A stretch of DNA of 20,304 nucleotides from Pseudomonadota bacterium (GTDB lineage Bacteria; Pseudomonadota; Alphaproteobacteria; Rhizobiales; Tepidamorphaceae), in the NCBI GenBank assembly GCA_023435545.1, contig JAEYRQ010000071.1, positions 1 to 20,304 of the forward strand. The letters are read 5' to 3'. Made by a program: the position numbers and the translations under genes. The notes under the pieces are model-generated. The model was not told the origin of the DNA, made no database searches, and was given only the letters and a program-made list of their open reading frames with translations. This document shows, piece after piece, positions 1-7,780 of the stretch (positions within the stretch are counted from its first letter, which is position 1; each line of letters begins with the position of its first letter).

Positions 1-69
1 GATCGGGTCCCAACTGCGGTCGGCTGCGTCCCGATCCCGGCTCTCCACTGCGTTGCGGCCGGGATGACG
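1..69. repeat. Palindromic intergenic repeat, copy A (cut by window edge)
   Basis: This is the right-hand part of a nested inverted-repeat element. The 12-mer TCCCGATCCCGG lies at 29-40 and the 13-mer GGCCGGGATGACG at 57-69. Both occur in the same order and orientation in the complete copy at 15266-15372. The partner of the inner arm begins at base 1 (GATCGGG), so the left outer arm must lie outside the window. It sits just beyond the end of the TRAP large-permease gene, where it could form a strong hairpin in the 3' end of that transcript. No coding function is seen in 1-108. Confidence 0.75.
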
Positions 70-108
70 CGGTTGCGATGTGGCTGTCGGTCGATCATGC
101 AGCCCTCG

Positions 109-1398
109 TCACATCGTCCCCGGCAGCACCAGCGCCATCCACGGCAGGGCGATCAGCAGCACGATGCGGACGATGTCCATGACGATGAAGGGGACGACGC
201 CGCGGAAGATGGTCCCGGTCGGCACCTCCGGCACGATCGATTTCAGCACGAACACGTTGAGCCCGACCGGCGGCGTGATCAGGCTGATTTCGATCGCCAC
301 GACGACGAAGATGCCGAACCAGATCGGATCGACGCCGAGGCTGACGATCACCGGGAAGAAGACCGGCACGGTGAGCAGCATCATCGAGATCGATTCCAGC
401 ACCGCGCCGAGCAGCAGATAGATCACGAGGATCACCAGCAACACCGTGGTCGGGTGCGCGCCGAGCGCGGTGATCCAGGTCCTCAGGTCGCCGGGCATGC
501 CGGCGAGGTTGACGAAGTTGGAGAACAGCAGCGCCCCGAACAGGATGAAGAACAGCATCGCTGTCATCCGCCCGGTCTCCACCAGCACCTCGTAGAGAGT
601 GCGGAAGTTCAGCCGGCCGCGCACCAGCGCGATCAGGAAGGCGCCGAAGGCGCCGATGCCGGCCGCCTCGGTGGCGGTGAAGATGCCGAGATAGATGCCG
701 CCCATGACGCAGGCGAACAGCGCCAGGATTCCGGCGACGCCTTTGGTCGCCTTGATCCGCTCGATCAGCGGCAGCGGATCGGCATGACGCGCCTGGTCCG
801 GCTTCAGCACCAGCGAGACCCGCACCGCGATCAGGTAACCGAGGATGCCGACGAGGCCGGGGATGATGCCGGCCAGGAACAGCTTGCCGATGTCCTGCTG
901 GGTGATCACCCCGTAGAGCACCAGCACGATCGAGGGCGGAATCAGGATTCCCAGCGTTCCGCCGGCGGCGATCGAGCCGGTGGCGAGCGCCTCCGAATAG
1001 CCGTAGCGGCGCATCGAGGGCATCGACACGCGCGCCATCGTCGCGGCGGTCGCCAGCGAGGAGCCGCAGACCGAGGAGAAGCCGCCGCAGGCGACGATGG
1101 TCGCCATGGCCAGCCCGCCGCGATAGTGCCGCAGCCAGGCGTTGGCGGCGGCGTACATGTCGTCGGCGAGCCCGGCCTTGAGCACGAAATTGCCCATCAG
1201 CACGAACAGCGGCATCACCGAGAGCGTGTAGCTCATGCCGTTGTCGTAGAAGACCTGGCCGAGCATCGACAGCGCCGGCGACGTGCCGATCTGGACGATG
1301 ATTCCGACGAGCGCCACCGCCGTCATGGCGAAAGCGATCGGCACGCCGGCGGCGATCACCGCCAGCAGCACGAGGATGCCGACGATCCAGTCAATCAT
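109..1398 (-). CDS. dctM: TRAP transporter large permease (DctM family)
   Basis: This is the large membrane subunit of a tripartite ATP-independent periplasmic transporter. It carries the sodium- or proton-coupled transport path for substrate delivered by the periplasmic DctP. The 429-residue length is normal for the family. The protein is almost wholly hydrophobic, with about a dozen membrane segments starting at residue 4. Family-typical stretches include the small-residue-rich GSSLATAATMARVSMP region and the later GTLGILIPPSIVLVLYG loop. It starts inside the end of the DctQ gene (8-base overlap, ATGATTGA), which shows translational coupling. It is the last gene of the seven-gene minus-strand operon and is followed by a palindromic repeat. 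The substrate cannot be read from this subunit; a carboxylate is likely from the DctP features. Confidence 0.93.
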   Translation of the reverse strand: MIDWIVGILVLLAVIAAGVPIAFAMTAVALVGIIVQIGTSPALSMLGQVFYDNGMSYTLSVMPLFVLMGNFVLKAGLADDMYAAANAWLRHYRGGLAMATIVACGGFSSVCGSSLATAATMARVSMPSMRRYGYSEALATGSIAAGGTLGILIPPSIVLVLYGVITQQDIGKLFLAGIIPGLVGILGYLIAVRVSLVLKPDQARHADPLPLIERIKATKGVAGILALFACVMGGIYLGIFTATEAAGIGAFGAFLIALVRGRLNFRTLYEVLVETGRMTAMLFFILFGALLFSNFVNLAGMPGDLRTWITALGAHPTTVLLVILVIYLLLGAVLESISMMLLTVPVFFPVIVSLGVDPIWFGIFVVVAIEISLITPPVGLNVFVLKSIVPEVPTGTIFRGVVPFIVMDIVRIVLLIALPWMALVLPGTM

Positions 1399-1945
1399 AT
1401 GCGGTGCTGCCGGCCGGTGGGGAAGCCTTCGCGCCGCGCGCCGCGGCGATGTGCTCGCGCGCGACCACCAGCAGGGCGAGCGCGCCGAGCACGGTGAAGC
1501 CCGCCATGGTGTAGCCGATCGGCCCCTTCGGCATCCTGAGGAAGATCGTCACGTCGCCGTAGGAGGCGAGCTGCAGGGAATGCACCGTCAGCCGCCAGGC
1601 GATGACGATGAGGATCGCCGCGCAGAAGACCGAGACGACTGCCGCGTGGATGTTGCGCAGCCTCGGCCGGAACCGCTCGGTGATCAGCGTCACCGCGACG
1701 TGCTCCTCCTTCAGGCAGACCAGCGGCAGGCCGATGAAGATAACCAGCGCCAGCGTGATCTCGGTGATCTCGAAGGCGCCGGGCAGTGGCCGCGACAGCA
1801 CGTAGCGGCCGAACACGTCGATGGTCGTCACCATCATCAACGCCATCAGCAGCACCACGACCATCAGGCCGAGCGTGAACTCGGCCGCCCGCAGGGCGCG
1901 CCCGCGCCCTGCGGTAATGCCGCCCGTTTCGGACGAGTCGGACAT
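1391..1945 (-). CDS. dctQ: TRAP transporter small permease (DctQ family)
   Basis: This is the small membrane subunit of the TRAP transporter, needed to assemble with DctM in the inner membrane. It has 184 residues and a polar N-terminus of about 20 residues. Four hydrophobic segments follow, at roughly 22-45, 60-80, 102-122 and 148-165. The motif FGRYVLSRPLPGAFEITE after the first helix is typical of DctQ (F.RYv...p....eE). The start follows the DctP stop by 19 bases and has no strong ribosome binding site, which suggests translation depends on the upstream gene. The family assignment is secure from topology and position; the substrate is unknown. Confidence 0.9.
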   Translation of the reverse strand: MSDSSETGGITAGRGRALRAAEFTLGLMVVVLLMALMMVTTIDVFGRYVLSRPLPGAFEITEITLALVIFIGLPLVCLKEEHVAVTLITERFRPRLRNIHAAVVSVFCAAILIVIAWRLTVHSLQLASYGDVTIFLRMPKGPIGYTMAGFTVLGALALLVVAREHIAAARGAKASPPAGSTAYD

Positions 1946-1964
1946 CGCTGTCAGGAAAGGCCGG

Positions 1965-2993
1965 TCAGTTGCCGGCCTTCACCTTGGCGATCTCCGCCAC
2001 CAGCGCGTCGTAGACCTCCTGGCCGTTGACGCCCTTCGCGGTGATCTTGGCCAGCACCTGCTCCTCATAGGGCTTGATCGCCGCCTTGATGGCGTCGAGT
2101 TCGCCGGGTGCCGGGTCGTGCAGCGTGATCTTGCCCTTCTGCTTGATCATCTCGATCGCCGCGTCGTCGGCCTTGTCCCAGACCTCGCCGGCCATCTTCG
2201 CCAGCGCCTCGCCGGAGACGCTGAGGATCGCGTCCTGGTCCTCCTTGGGCAGGGCGTCCCATTTGGCCTGGTTCATCACCAGGAACATCGAGGCGGTGTA
2301 GAGGCCGCCCGGCACGATCAGGCCCTGGTCGAGCACCTCGTCGATCTTGAAGGCGGTGACCGATTCCGGCGGGAACTGGATGCCGTCGGCGACGCCACCC
2401 GACAGGATCTCGTAGGCCTTGGTCACCGGCGCCTGGATCGGCACCAGCTCGAGCGCATTGGACACCGCCTGGGCGAAGCCGCCGCCGATGCGGATCTTCG
2501 AGCCCTTGATCTGGTCGAGCGAGGTGACGTCGCGGCCGCGCGTCCACAGCTGGCCGGGGCCGTGCGTCCACACGCCGAGCAGCTTGGCGCCGCGGTGCTC
2601 GTCGAGCTTCTCCAGGTATTCGGAGTGGATCCGCCACCAGGCCGGCGACAGGTAGGCCGACTTCTCGCACAGGAACGACATCTCGGCGAGTTCCGTCACC
2701 TCGAAGCGGCCGGGCGTATAGTTGTGGACGCCGAAGGTGACGTCGGCGACGCCGTTGACCGCGAAGTCGAAATGCGCCGGCGGCGGCCCGAGCGGCGCGT
2801 CGAGGACCTGCATGACGACGCGGCCCTGGGTCGCCTCCTCGACCTGCTTGGTCCAGGGCACGATGATCTCGGCGAACAGCGGATGCTGCGGCGGCAGCCA
2901 GTTGGCGACGCGCAGCGTCGTCTGGGCGGAGGCGGGAGAGGCTGCGAGCGCGACGCCCGCGGCCATGAGCAAAGCACCGAAAGTCTTCTTCAT
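1965..2993 (-). CDS. dctP: TRAP transporter periplasmic solute-binding protein (DctP family)
   Basis: This periplasmic receptor captures the solute for the DctQM membrane pair. The chosen start gives MKKTFGALL, a classic signal peptide (KK, hydrophobic core, cleavage near ASA-QTT at residues 22-24), and 342 residues in all. The upstream in-frame ATG at 3002 is rejected because the GAGGGG ribosome site touches it directly, whereas it sits 9 bases ahead of the ATG at 2993. The stretch GSKIRIGGG holds the family's conserved arginine, which in characterised DctP proteins clamps a carboxylate. It is followed by the usual PVTKAYEILSGGVADG segment. A gap of about 50 bases and a GC hairpin separate it from the upstream ligase gene, so its expression level may be set separately. 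An aromatic or other organic acid is a reasonable inferred ligand. Confidence 0.92.
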   Translation of the reverse strand: MKKTFGALLMAAGVALAASPASAQTTLRVANWLPPQHPLFAEIIVPWTKQVEEATQGRVVMQVLDAPLGPPPAHFDFAVNGVADVTFGVHNYTPGRFEVTELAEMSFLCEKSAYLSPAWWRIHSEYLEKLDEHRGAKLLGVWTHGPGQLWTRGRDVTSLDQIKGSKIRIGGGFAQAVSNALELVPIQAPVTKAYEILSGGVADGIQFPPESVTAFKIDEVLDQGLIVPGGLYTASMFLVMNQAKWDALPKEDQDAILSVSGEALAKMAGEVWDKADDAAIEMIKQKGKITLHDPAPGELDAIKAAIKPYEEQVLAKITAKGVNGQEVYDALVAEIAKVKAGN

Positions 2994-3038
2994 CGGAACC
3001 ATCCCCTCTTGTTGGATGTGTGACGCGGCGGCGCCGGT

Positions 3039-3055
3039 CCCCCGTCAGGCGGGGG
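3039..3055 (-). other. GC-rich hairpin spanning the ligase stop codon
   Basis: CCCCCG (3039-3044) and CGGGGG (3050-3055) form a perfect 6-bp stem with a 5-base loop that holds the ligase stop codon. In the minus-strand transcript no U-run follows it, so it does not look like a classical intrinsic terminator. It sits at the border between the enzyme genes and the TRAP genes. It may stabilise one part of the mRNA or dampen read-through. This role is inferred. Confidence 0.4.
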
Positions 3056-4559
3056 TTTGGGTCGCCTCCGAAACCAGTCTGGAAACCTCGTCGACTCTGA
3101 CCTTTCCGAGCGCGCTCTTGGGCAGTTCGTCCACGAATACCACGTCGCGCGGCTGCTTGAAGCGGGCGAGCCGCCCCTGGAAGTGGGCGAGCACCTCGTC
3201 GCGGCCGATATCCTCATCGCCGCGCACGATCACCGCCACCGGCACGGCGCCCCAGCGCGCATCGGGGCGCCCGACGACGCAGCATTCGGCGACGCCCGGC
3301 ATCTCCCGGAGCAGGCGCTCGGCCTCCGCCGGATAGTTGTTCTCGCCGCCGGAGATGATGACGTTCTTGATGCGGTCGCGGAACCAGTAGTCGCCATTCG
3401 CGTCCATCTCCGCCACATCGCCGGAACGGAACCAGCCGTCCTCAAATGCCCGCGCGGTCTCGGCGGGATCGTTCCAGTAGCCGGTGGCGACGTGGCCGCC
3501 GCGCACCAGCACCTCGCCGGGAACGCCGGGCCCGACGTCGCTGCCGGTGGCGTCCACCAGCCGGACCTCGGTGTGAAGGCCCGGGCGGCCCATCGAGCCG
3601 GCGGTGGCAAAGGCGCGATCGGCGCGCTGGTAGATGGCGATCGGCGCGGTCTCGGAGGAGCCGTAGATCTGGATCACCGGCACGCCGCGGGCGTGGAAGG
3701 CTTGAATCATCTCCATCGGAACCGCCATCGAGCCGGTGGCGACCGCACGCAGCGGGGAGAGGTCGGTCGCTTGCCAGTCGGGATGGGCGATGGCCGCGGC
3801 CATCGTCGCCGGCACCAGAACGGTCAGCGTGGGGCGCTCTTCCCGCACCGCCCGCAGGAACGCGCCCGGCTCGAAGCGGTCGTGCAGGATCACGGTCGCG
3901 CCCAGATGCAGCGCCGGTGTCGTCTGGATGTTCAGGCCCCCGACGTGGAACATCGGCAGCACGGTCAGCACCGTGTCCGCCGCGCTCATGTCATGCATGT
4001 GGATCGCGTTGACCGCGTTGCAGGCGATCGCCGACTGGGTCAGCACGGCACCCTTCGGCCGTCCCGTGGTGCCGGAGGTGTAGACGATCAGCAGCGGATC
4101 CTCGGGCGTGCCTACGGCGGGCGGCGGCGAACCGGCCGCCTCGATCAGGCTGGCCAGCGTCTCGCCGGCTCCCTCCAGTGGCACGATGCGAAGTCCGGCA
4201 GGCATCGAGGCCCCGTCCAGCGCGTCGAGGAACGGACGCTCGCCGATCAGCGCGTTGGCGCCGGCGTTCTGGAGGATGAAGGCATGCTCGGGCGCCGCCA
4301 GTCGCCAGTTCAGCGGCACGACGATGGCGCCGATGCGCGCGGCGGCGAAGACGAGCGCGATCATGTCCGGGTGGTTGGTGCCGAGCCAGGCGATCCGGTC
4401 GCCGCGCGCGATGCCGAGATCGCCGGCGAGCACCGCCGACATCCGCTCGACGCGCTCCGCCAGCGCCGCATAGGATAGGACATCGGCGCCGAATCGGATC
4501 GCGGGCTTCTCCGGATCGAAGCCTGCATGCGTCACGATCCAGCGCGAAATGTCCCGCAT
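3045..4559 (-). CDS. Acyl-CoA ligase (AMP-binding, ANL superfamily)
   Basis: This enzyme probably activates a carboxylic acid with ATP to the acyl-AMP and then to the CoA thioester in the cytoplasm. All core ANL motifs are present: the phosphate loop YTSGTTGRPKG (160-170), YGSSE (299-303), GWFRSGD with Asp381, the hinge region DRIKNVIISGGENNYP (395-410), and the C-terminal catalytic lysine in PKSALGK (Lys486). The 504-residue length is normal for medium-chain or aromatic acid ligases. The start lies 9 bases after the stop of the ACAD-like gene. In context it may activate an aromatic acid (anthranilate is one idea because of the nearby kynurenine genes) or a product of ring cleavage. The substrate pocket cannot be assigned by eye, so no symbol is given. 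Confidence 0.88.
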   Translation of the reverse strand: MRDISRWIVTHAGFDPEKPAIRFGADVLSYAALAERVERMSAVLAGDLGIARGDRIAWLGTNHPDMIALVFAAARIGAIVVPLNWRLAAPEHAFILQNAGANALIGERPFLDALDGASMPAGLRIVPLEGAGETLASLIEAAGSPPPAVGTPEDPLLIVYTSGTTGRPKGAVLTQSAIACNAVNAIHMHDMSAADTVLTVLPMFHVGGLNIQTTPALHLGATVILHDRFEPGAFLRAVREERPTLTVLVPATMAAAIAHPDWQATDLSPLRAVATGSMAVPMEMIQAFHARGVPVIQIYGSSETAPIAIYQRADRAFATAGSMGRPGLHTEVRLVDATGSDVGPGVPGEVLVRGGHVATGYWNDPAETARAFEDGWFRSGDVAEMDANGDYWFRDRIKNVIISGGENNYPAEAERLLREMPGVAECCVVGRPDARWGAVPVAVIVRGDEDIGRDEVLAHFQGRLARFKQPRDVVFVDELPKSALGKVRVDEVSRLVSEATQTPA

Positions 4560-4568
4560 GGCGCCCTG

Positions 4569-5840
4569 TCAGTCGTCCGTCTCGCCGGGATTGTAGAGTG
4601 CCTCGCGCCCGATCCGGTCGAGGCAGAGCTCGGCCGTCCACGGCAGCATCAGCGAGCCGCAGCGGCTGTCGCGGTAGAGGCGCTCGAGCGGCAGGGTCTT
4701 CAGCATCGACTGGCCACCGCAGGTCCGGATGGCGAGCTGGGCGAGCTCGTTGGCGTTCTCCATCACCGTATACTGCGCGGCGTAGGCACGCAGCACCTGT
4801 TCCCGGCTGGGGTCGGCGCAGGCCTCCGAGACCGCCTGGAACCACAGCGCCTTGGTCTGCTGCAGCATGACGAACATCTGCGCGACTGCGATCTGCTTGG
4901 TCGGGAACTTGCGCCGCTTCTCCGGGCCGGTGTTCGGGATCTCGCCGCGCAGATACTTCACGGTGAAATCGAAGGCCGCCTGGGCGATGCCGAGATAGGT
5001 CGGCGAGAGCGTCATGAACATGTGCGGCCAGCGCGAGGCGGCCTGATAGTAGACGCCGCGCGGCATCAGCGCCTGGTCGTCCTCGACGAACACGTCCTTG
5101 AGCAGGAGCGTGCGCGAGACGGTGCCGCGCATGCCCAGCGGATCCCAGTCGCCGACCACCTCGACGCCGTCTGCCGTGGCGGGAACGGCGATGTACATGG
5201 TGTCCTTGCGCGAAGGCCGCTCGCCGGGCTTCATCTCGCCGCACAAGACGCCGTAATAGTCGGCCGAGCCCGACAGCGAGGCGAAGATCTTCTTGCCGTT
5301 GATGATCCAGCCGCCGTCCACCCGCTTCGCCGAGGTCGAGAACGGCACGACGCCGGCAGCCGCCGCGCCGCCTTCCGAGAAAGGCTGGGCGAAGATGGCG
5401 CCGTCCTTGACGATCCGCTCATAGTGCTTGGCGCGGCGCCTGAGATGCGTCGCGCGGGTCTCCTCGTCCATGTCGAGGTCGTCGGACAACGGGCCGGACC
5501 ACAGGCACGAGCAGACATGCATGTTCCAGGTCAGCGCAGTCGCGCCGCAATAGCGGCCGATCTCGGCGGCGGTGGTGGCGTAGGCGCGGAAGCCGGCGCC
5601 GAAGCCGCCATGCTCCTTCGGCACGCTGATCGCCAGCAGCCCCGCCTCGTGCATGTCCTTGTAGTTCTCGGTCGGGAACTTCGCGTCGCGATCGTACTCC
5701 GCAGCGCGCGGCGCGAACCGCGCCTTGCCGATTCGCCGGGCGAGCGCGTTCAGCTCCGCTTCCTCATCGTCCAGCCGGAAGGCCTTCGGATCGAAGATCG
5801 GCGCGTCGACGTCGATTGCGTCGAGATCCGTGACGTTCAT
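4569..5840 (-). CDS. Acyl-CoA dehydrogenase-fold flavoprotein, possibly a group D flavin monooxygenase
   Basis: The 423 residues match the ACAD fold: an N-terminal helical domain with VPKEHGGFGAG (73-83), the middle beta domain with FSEGG (154-158), WIINGKKIFASLSGSADYY (178-196) and LGMRGTVSRTLLLKDVFV (235-252), and a C-terminal helical domain with IRTCGGQSMLKTLPLERLYRD. The region that carries the catalytic glutamate (YEGT) in most dehydrogenases reads MLPWTAEL (398-405). The alternative site used by isovaleryl-CoA dehydrogenase also seems to lack a glutamate. This fits ACAD-fold monooxygenases such as HpaB/C2 (about 420 residues) or HsaA, which take reduced flavin from a separate reductase; two such reductases are encoded divergently. 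The start at 5840 has GGGAGG upstream and overlaps the hydrolase stop (ATGA). A longer in-frame extension up to 6080 lies inside the hydrolase gene and is rejected. A true acyl-CoA dehydrogenase acting after the ligase remains possible. Confidence 0.8.
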   Translation of the reverse strand: MNVTDLDAIDVDAPIFDPKAFRLDDEEAELNALARRIGKARFAPRAAEYDRDAKFPTENYKDMHEAGLLAISVPKEHGGFGAGFRAYATTAAEIGRYCGATALTWNMHVCSCLWSGPLSDDLDMDEETRATHLRRRAKHYERIVKDGAIFAQPFSEGGAAAAGVVPFSTSAKRVDGGWIINGKKIFASLSGSADYYGVLCGEMKPGERPSRKDTMYIAVPATADGVEVVGDWDPLGMRGTVSRTLLLKDVFVEDDQALMPRGVYYQAASRWPHMFMTLSPTYLGIAQAAFDFTVKYLRGEIPNTGPEKRRKFPTKQIAVAQMFVMLQQTKALWFQAVSEACADPSREQVLRAYAAQYTVMENANELAQLAIRTCGGQSMLKTLPLERLYRDSRCGSLMLPWTAELCLDRIGREALYNPGETDD

Positions 5841-6589
5841 CGGGCGTCCTCCCGTATCGTGTCCAGAAACCGCCGCACGGCAGCCGCGAAGCGGTCGGGG
5901 CATTCGAGCGGGGCCATGTGGCCGGTCTTTTCCAGCACCTCCAGGCGCGCTCCCGGGATGGTCTCGGCCATCCGCGTCATCGTCTTCAGCGGCGCATTCG
6001 GGTCCATATCGCCTGCGATCAGCAGGGTCGGCACGGCGATCGAGCCGAGTTCCTCGCGGCGGTTGAAGGTGACGAGGCACTGAAGGCCGGCGCGGTAGCT
6101 CGCCTCGGGGAGCTCCGCCAGCAGCGCCTCGACGGCCGGCGCCGCGGCCGGATCCGGCTCGGGGCCCAGCAATTCGGCTGGTGCGGCGGCGGCGAGTTCG
6201 GCCATCGTCCGGCCCTCGTCGAGCGGCCCGAGCCGCGCCTTCAGGAACGCCTCCTGGAACGAGCCGTCGCGGCTGCCGAACACCGGCGTCGTTCCCGACA
6301 GGATCAGCGCGGCCACCCGGTCAGGATGGCGATGCACCAGTTCCTGCGCGACCATGCCGCCGATCGAATGGCCGAGCGGGATCGCACGCTCGATGCCGCG
6401 TGCGTCGAGTTCGGCGACCACGCCGTCGGCGAGGCTCTCGAACGTGAAGGGACCGTCGAGCGGCTTGCCGCCATAGCCCGGATAGTCCCAGGCGATGATC
6501 TCCACCGTGTCACGCAGGCGCTCGACCACCGGGACGAACATGCCGCAGTCCGAGCCGACGCCGCTGAGCAGGACGAGGGGGGCGCTCAT
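5837..6589 (-). CDS. Alpha/beta-hydrolase, NicD-like candidate deformylase
   Basis: This is a compact 250-residue alpha/beta-hydrolase. The nucleophile elbow GHSIGG has Ser75, the probable acid is Asp196 in AGDMDPNAP, and the histidine is His224 in GHMAPLE. The oxyanion region is near LLSGVGSD (7-14). It has no signal peptide, so it is cytoplasmic. It overlaps the NicX-like gene upstream and the ACAD-like gene downstream by 4 bases each (ATGA), so the three are translated as a unit. In the nicotinate pathway an alpha/beta-hydrolase, NicD, deformylates N-formylmaleamate, the product of NicX, so the pairing suggests that job. The same chemistry is needed for N-formylkynurenine, whose usual formamidase gene is absent here. 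Esterase, lactonase or C-C hydrolase activity cannot be excluded. Confidence 0.8.
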   Translation of the reverse strand: MSAPLVLLSGVGSDCGMFVPVVERLRDTVEIIAWDYPGYGGKPLDGPFTFESLADGVVAELDARGIERAIPLGHSIGGMVAQELVHRHPDRVAALILSGTTPVFGSRDGSFQEAFLKARLGPLDEGRTMAELAAAAPAELLGPEPDPAAAPAVEALLAELPEASYRAGLQCLVTFNRREELGSIAVPTLLIAGDMDPNAPLKTMTRMAETIPGARLEVLEKTGHMAPLECPDRFAAAVRRFLDTIREDAR

Positions 6590-7632
6590 GCTCGCGCCTC
6601 CACCAGCCGTCCCTCCTCGACCACTGCGACGCCATCGAGGCTGATGGTGCAGTTGCGGGTCGGCAGGTCGAAATGGCCCTTGGTGAACCGGCCCGCGAAC
6701 TCGTTGGCGCCGGTCGAGAACAGGAAGTTGCCGGCGAACGCCCGGATCTCGGTGCCGTTGGTGTCGCGCTGGTCGTACATGGTCAGCGCCTCGTATCGGG
6801 CGCCCTCGTTGAGGCCCCAGCCGACATGGCTGACCGCATAGGCGTTGCGGTCGCCCCAGGCGGCGAAGTAGCGGCGCATCAGCTCCGCGTCGGTGCCGCT
6901 GCCGGCGATGTCGACGACATAGTCGTCCTCGATCGTCAGCCGCACAGGGCTTTCCAGATAGCGCTTGAAGGTGAGGTTCACGTCGCCGGTATCGAGCACC
7001 AGCGTGCCGTTGACCGAGCCGGCCTTCGGGAAGGAGACGACGATGCCGCCCGGCCAGTGGGCGACCGTCTTCGGCCGGTCGGTGTAGCCCCAGACGCCGG
7101 CGGTCGCCGCCTCGCGCATGTTCACGGTGAGGTCGGTACCGGCCGTCGAGATGACGCGCATCTCGGCGGCGCCACGGGCAGCCTGCACCGCCGCCTTGAC
7201 CTTCGTCTCCATCGAGGGGTGCGGCACCAGCCGCTCCAGCGCCTCGGGGTGCTCGTTGGAGATCATCATGATGCGCGCGCCGCCGGAGATGACCTCGGGC
7301 AGTTCGGGTGCGTGCAGCAGCCCCTCGAGCGTGCAGTCGACGACGATTGCAGCCGCCTTCAGCCCCTCGATCGCCGCCCGCTGGCCGGTCAGGGCATTTG
7401 AAGCTCCGGTCGAGCGGACCGGGACCGGCGCGTCCTGCGGGGGCGTCGGCACGACGATGTGGAAGACGGTTGCGCCGAGGCGGGCGAGCGCCAGTTCGCA
7501 CAGTTGGACGTTGAGAGCGCGCGACTGCGTCTCAGAAAGGATGACCGCCATCTCTCCGGGTGCGACCTTGCAAAGCTCGAACACGCGCGCGAACGCGTCG
7601 ATCCACTTCGCCTCGATCCGATCGCTCAGCAT
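6586..7632 (-). CDS. NicX-like 2,5-dihydroxypyridine 5,6-dioxygenase family protein
   Basis: The 348-residue cytoplasmic protein resembles NicX, an Fe(II) ring-cleaving dioxygenase related to M29 aminopeptidases and unlike common extradiol enzymes. NicX opens 2,5-dihydroxypyridine to N-formylmaleamate. The iron ligands reported for Pseudomonas putida NicX (His265, His318, Asp320; about 350 residues) have apparent counterparts at His269 in SHVGWGLN and at His320 and Asp322 in TKGHFDLPTRN. Numbering and spacing nearly agree. Other visible family segments are STAGTDLTVN (162-171) and GGIVVSFPKAGSVNGT (195-210). The start has GGAGG four bases upstream and opens the operon next to the divergent control region. 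The follow-on enzymes maleamidase (NicF) and maleate isomerase (NicE) are missing here, so the substrate may be another hydroxylated or aminated ring. Many databases label such proteins M29 peptidases. Confidence 0.75.
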   Translation of the reverse strand: MLSDRIEAKWIDAFARVFELCKVAPGEMAVILSETQSRALNVQLCELALARLGATVFHIVVPTPPQDAPVPVRSTGASNALTGQRAAIEGLKAAAIVVDCTLEGLLHAPELPEVISGGARIMMISNEHPEALERLVPHPSMETKVKAAVQAARGAAEMRVISTAGTDLTVNMREAATAGVWGYTDRPKTVAHWPGGIVVSFPKAGSVNGTLVLDTGDVNLTFKRYLESPVRLTIEDDYVVDIAGSGTDAELMRRYFAAWGDRNAYAVSHVGWGLNEGARYEALTMYDQRDTNGTEIRAFAGNFLFSTGANEFAGRFTKGHFDLPTRNCTISLDGVAVVEEGRLVEARA

Positions 7633-7780
7633 CGGGCCTCCGTTCGTCCTCTGGCGGGGCTTCGCACCCTCGTCTTGCGGATGAGCCTAGCACGTCGCAT
7701 TATTGTATGAAAAGTGATAATTTGATGCTTGAAGTAATGCCCCGGCTATCGGCCGGCGGGGAGCCGCGGAGGTTCAGCGC
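7633..7780. promoter_or_regulatory. Divergent promoter/operator region between the two catabolic arms
   Basis: This 148-base gap separates the starts of the two arms and holds the most AT-rich patch of the region (7699-7738). Possible -10 hexamers are TACAAT on the minus strand (7702-7707 read in reverse) and GATAAT on the plus strand (7716-7721); good -35 boxes were not found. ATTAT (7699-7703) and ATAAT (7717-7721) form an imperfect 23-bp palindrome of the size bound by MarR dimers. GCTTGAAGTA (7727-7736) recurs as GCTTGAAGCA upstream of kynA. Ribosome sites GGAGG flank both ends (7768-7772 for the plus gene). The regulator could be the MarR-like domain of the adjacent reductase; that is inference. 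Confidence 0.5.

Noticed and set aside
64..1497. 477-codon plus-strand open frame opposite dctM
   Set aside because: Its product is a low-complexity mix rich in His, Arg, Asp and Gln with no domain. It is the antisense shadow of a membrane protein gene in GC-rich DNA.
3057..4478. 473-codon plus-strand open frame opposite the CoA ligase
   Set aside because: The ligase on the minus strand has every ANL motif, and this frame has Arg/His/Gly-rich composition and no recognisable fold.
3991..5244. 417-codon minus-strand frame spanning the ligase/ACAD junction
   Set aside because: It is out of frame with two well-supported genes and its translation is Arg/Ala-rich without motifs, so it is a shadow and not evidence of a frameshift.
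5841..6080. 80-codon N-terminal extension of the ACAD-like protein
   Set aside because: It lies inside the hydrolase gene and is Arg/Pro-rich. The start at 5840 has a GGGAGG site and an ATGA overlap.
6590..7501. Long N-terminal extension of the alpha/beta-hydrolase frame
   Set aside because: It is antiparallel to nothing but overlaps the NicX-like gene in another frame, and the hydrolase fold begins cleanly at 6589 with an ATGA overlap.
6586..7632. Calling the NicX-like protein an M29 aminopeptidase
   Set aside because: The His/His-x-Asp pattern and length follow NicX, and the operon is catabolic. Peptidase is kept only as the label that databases may show.
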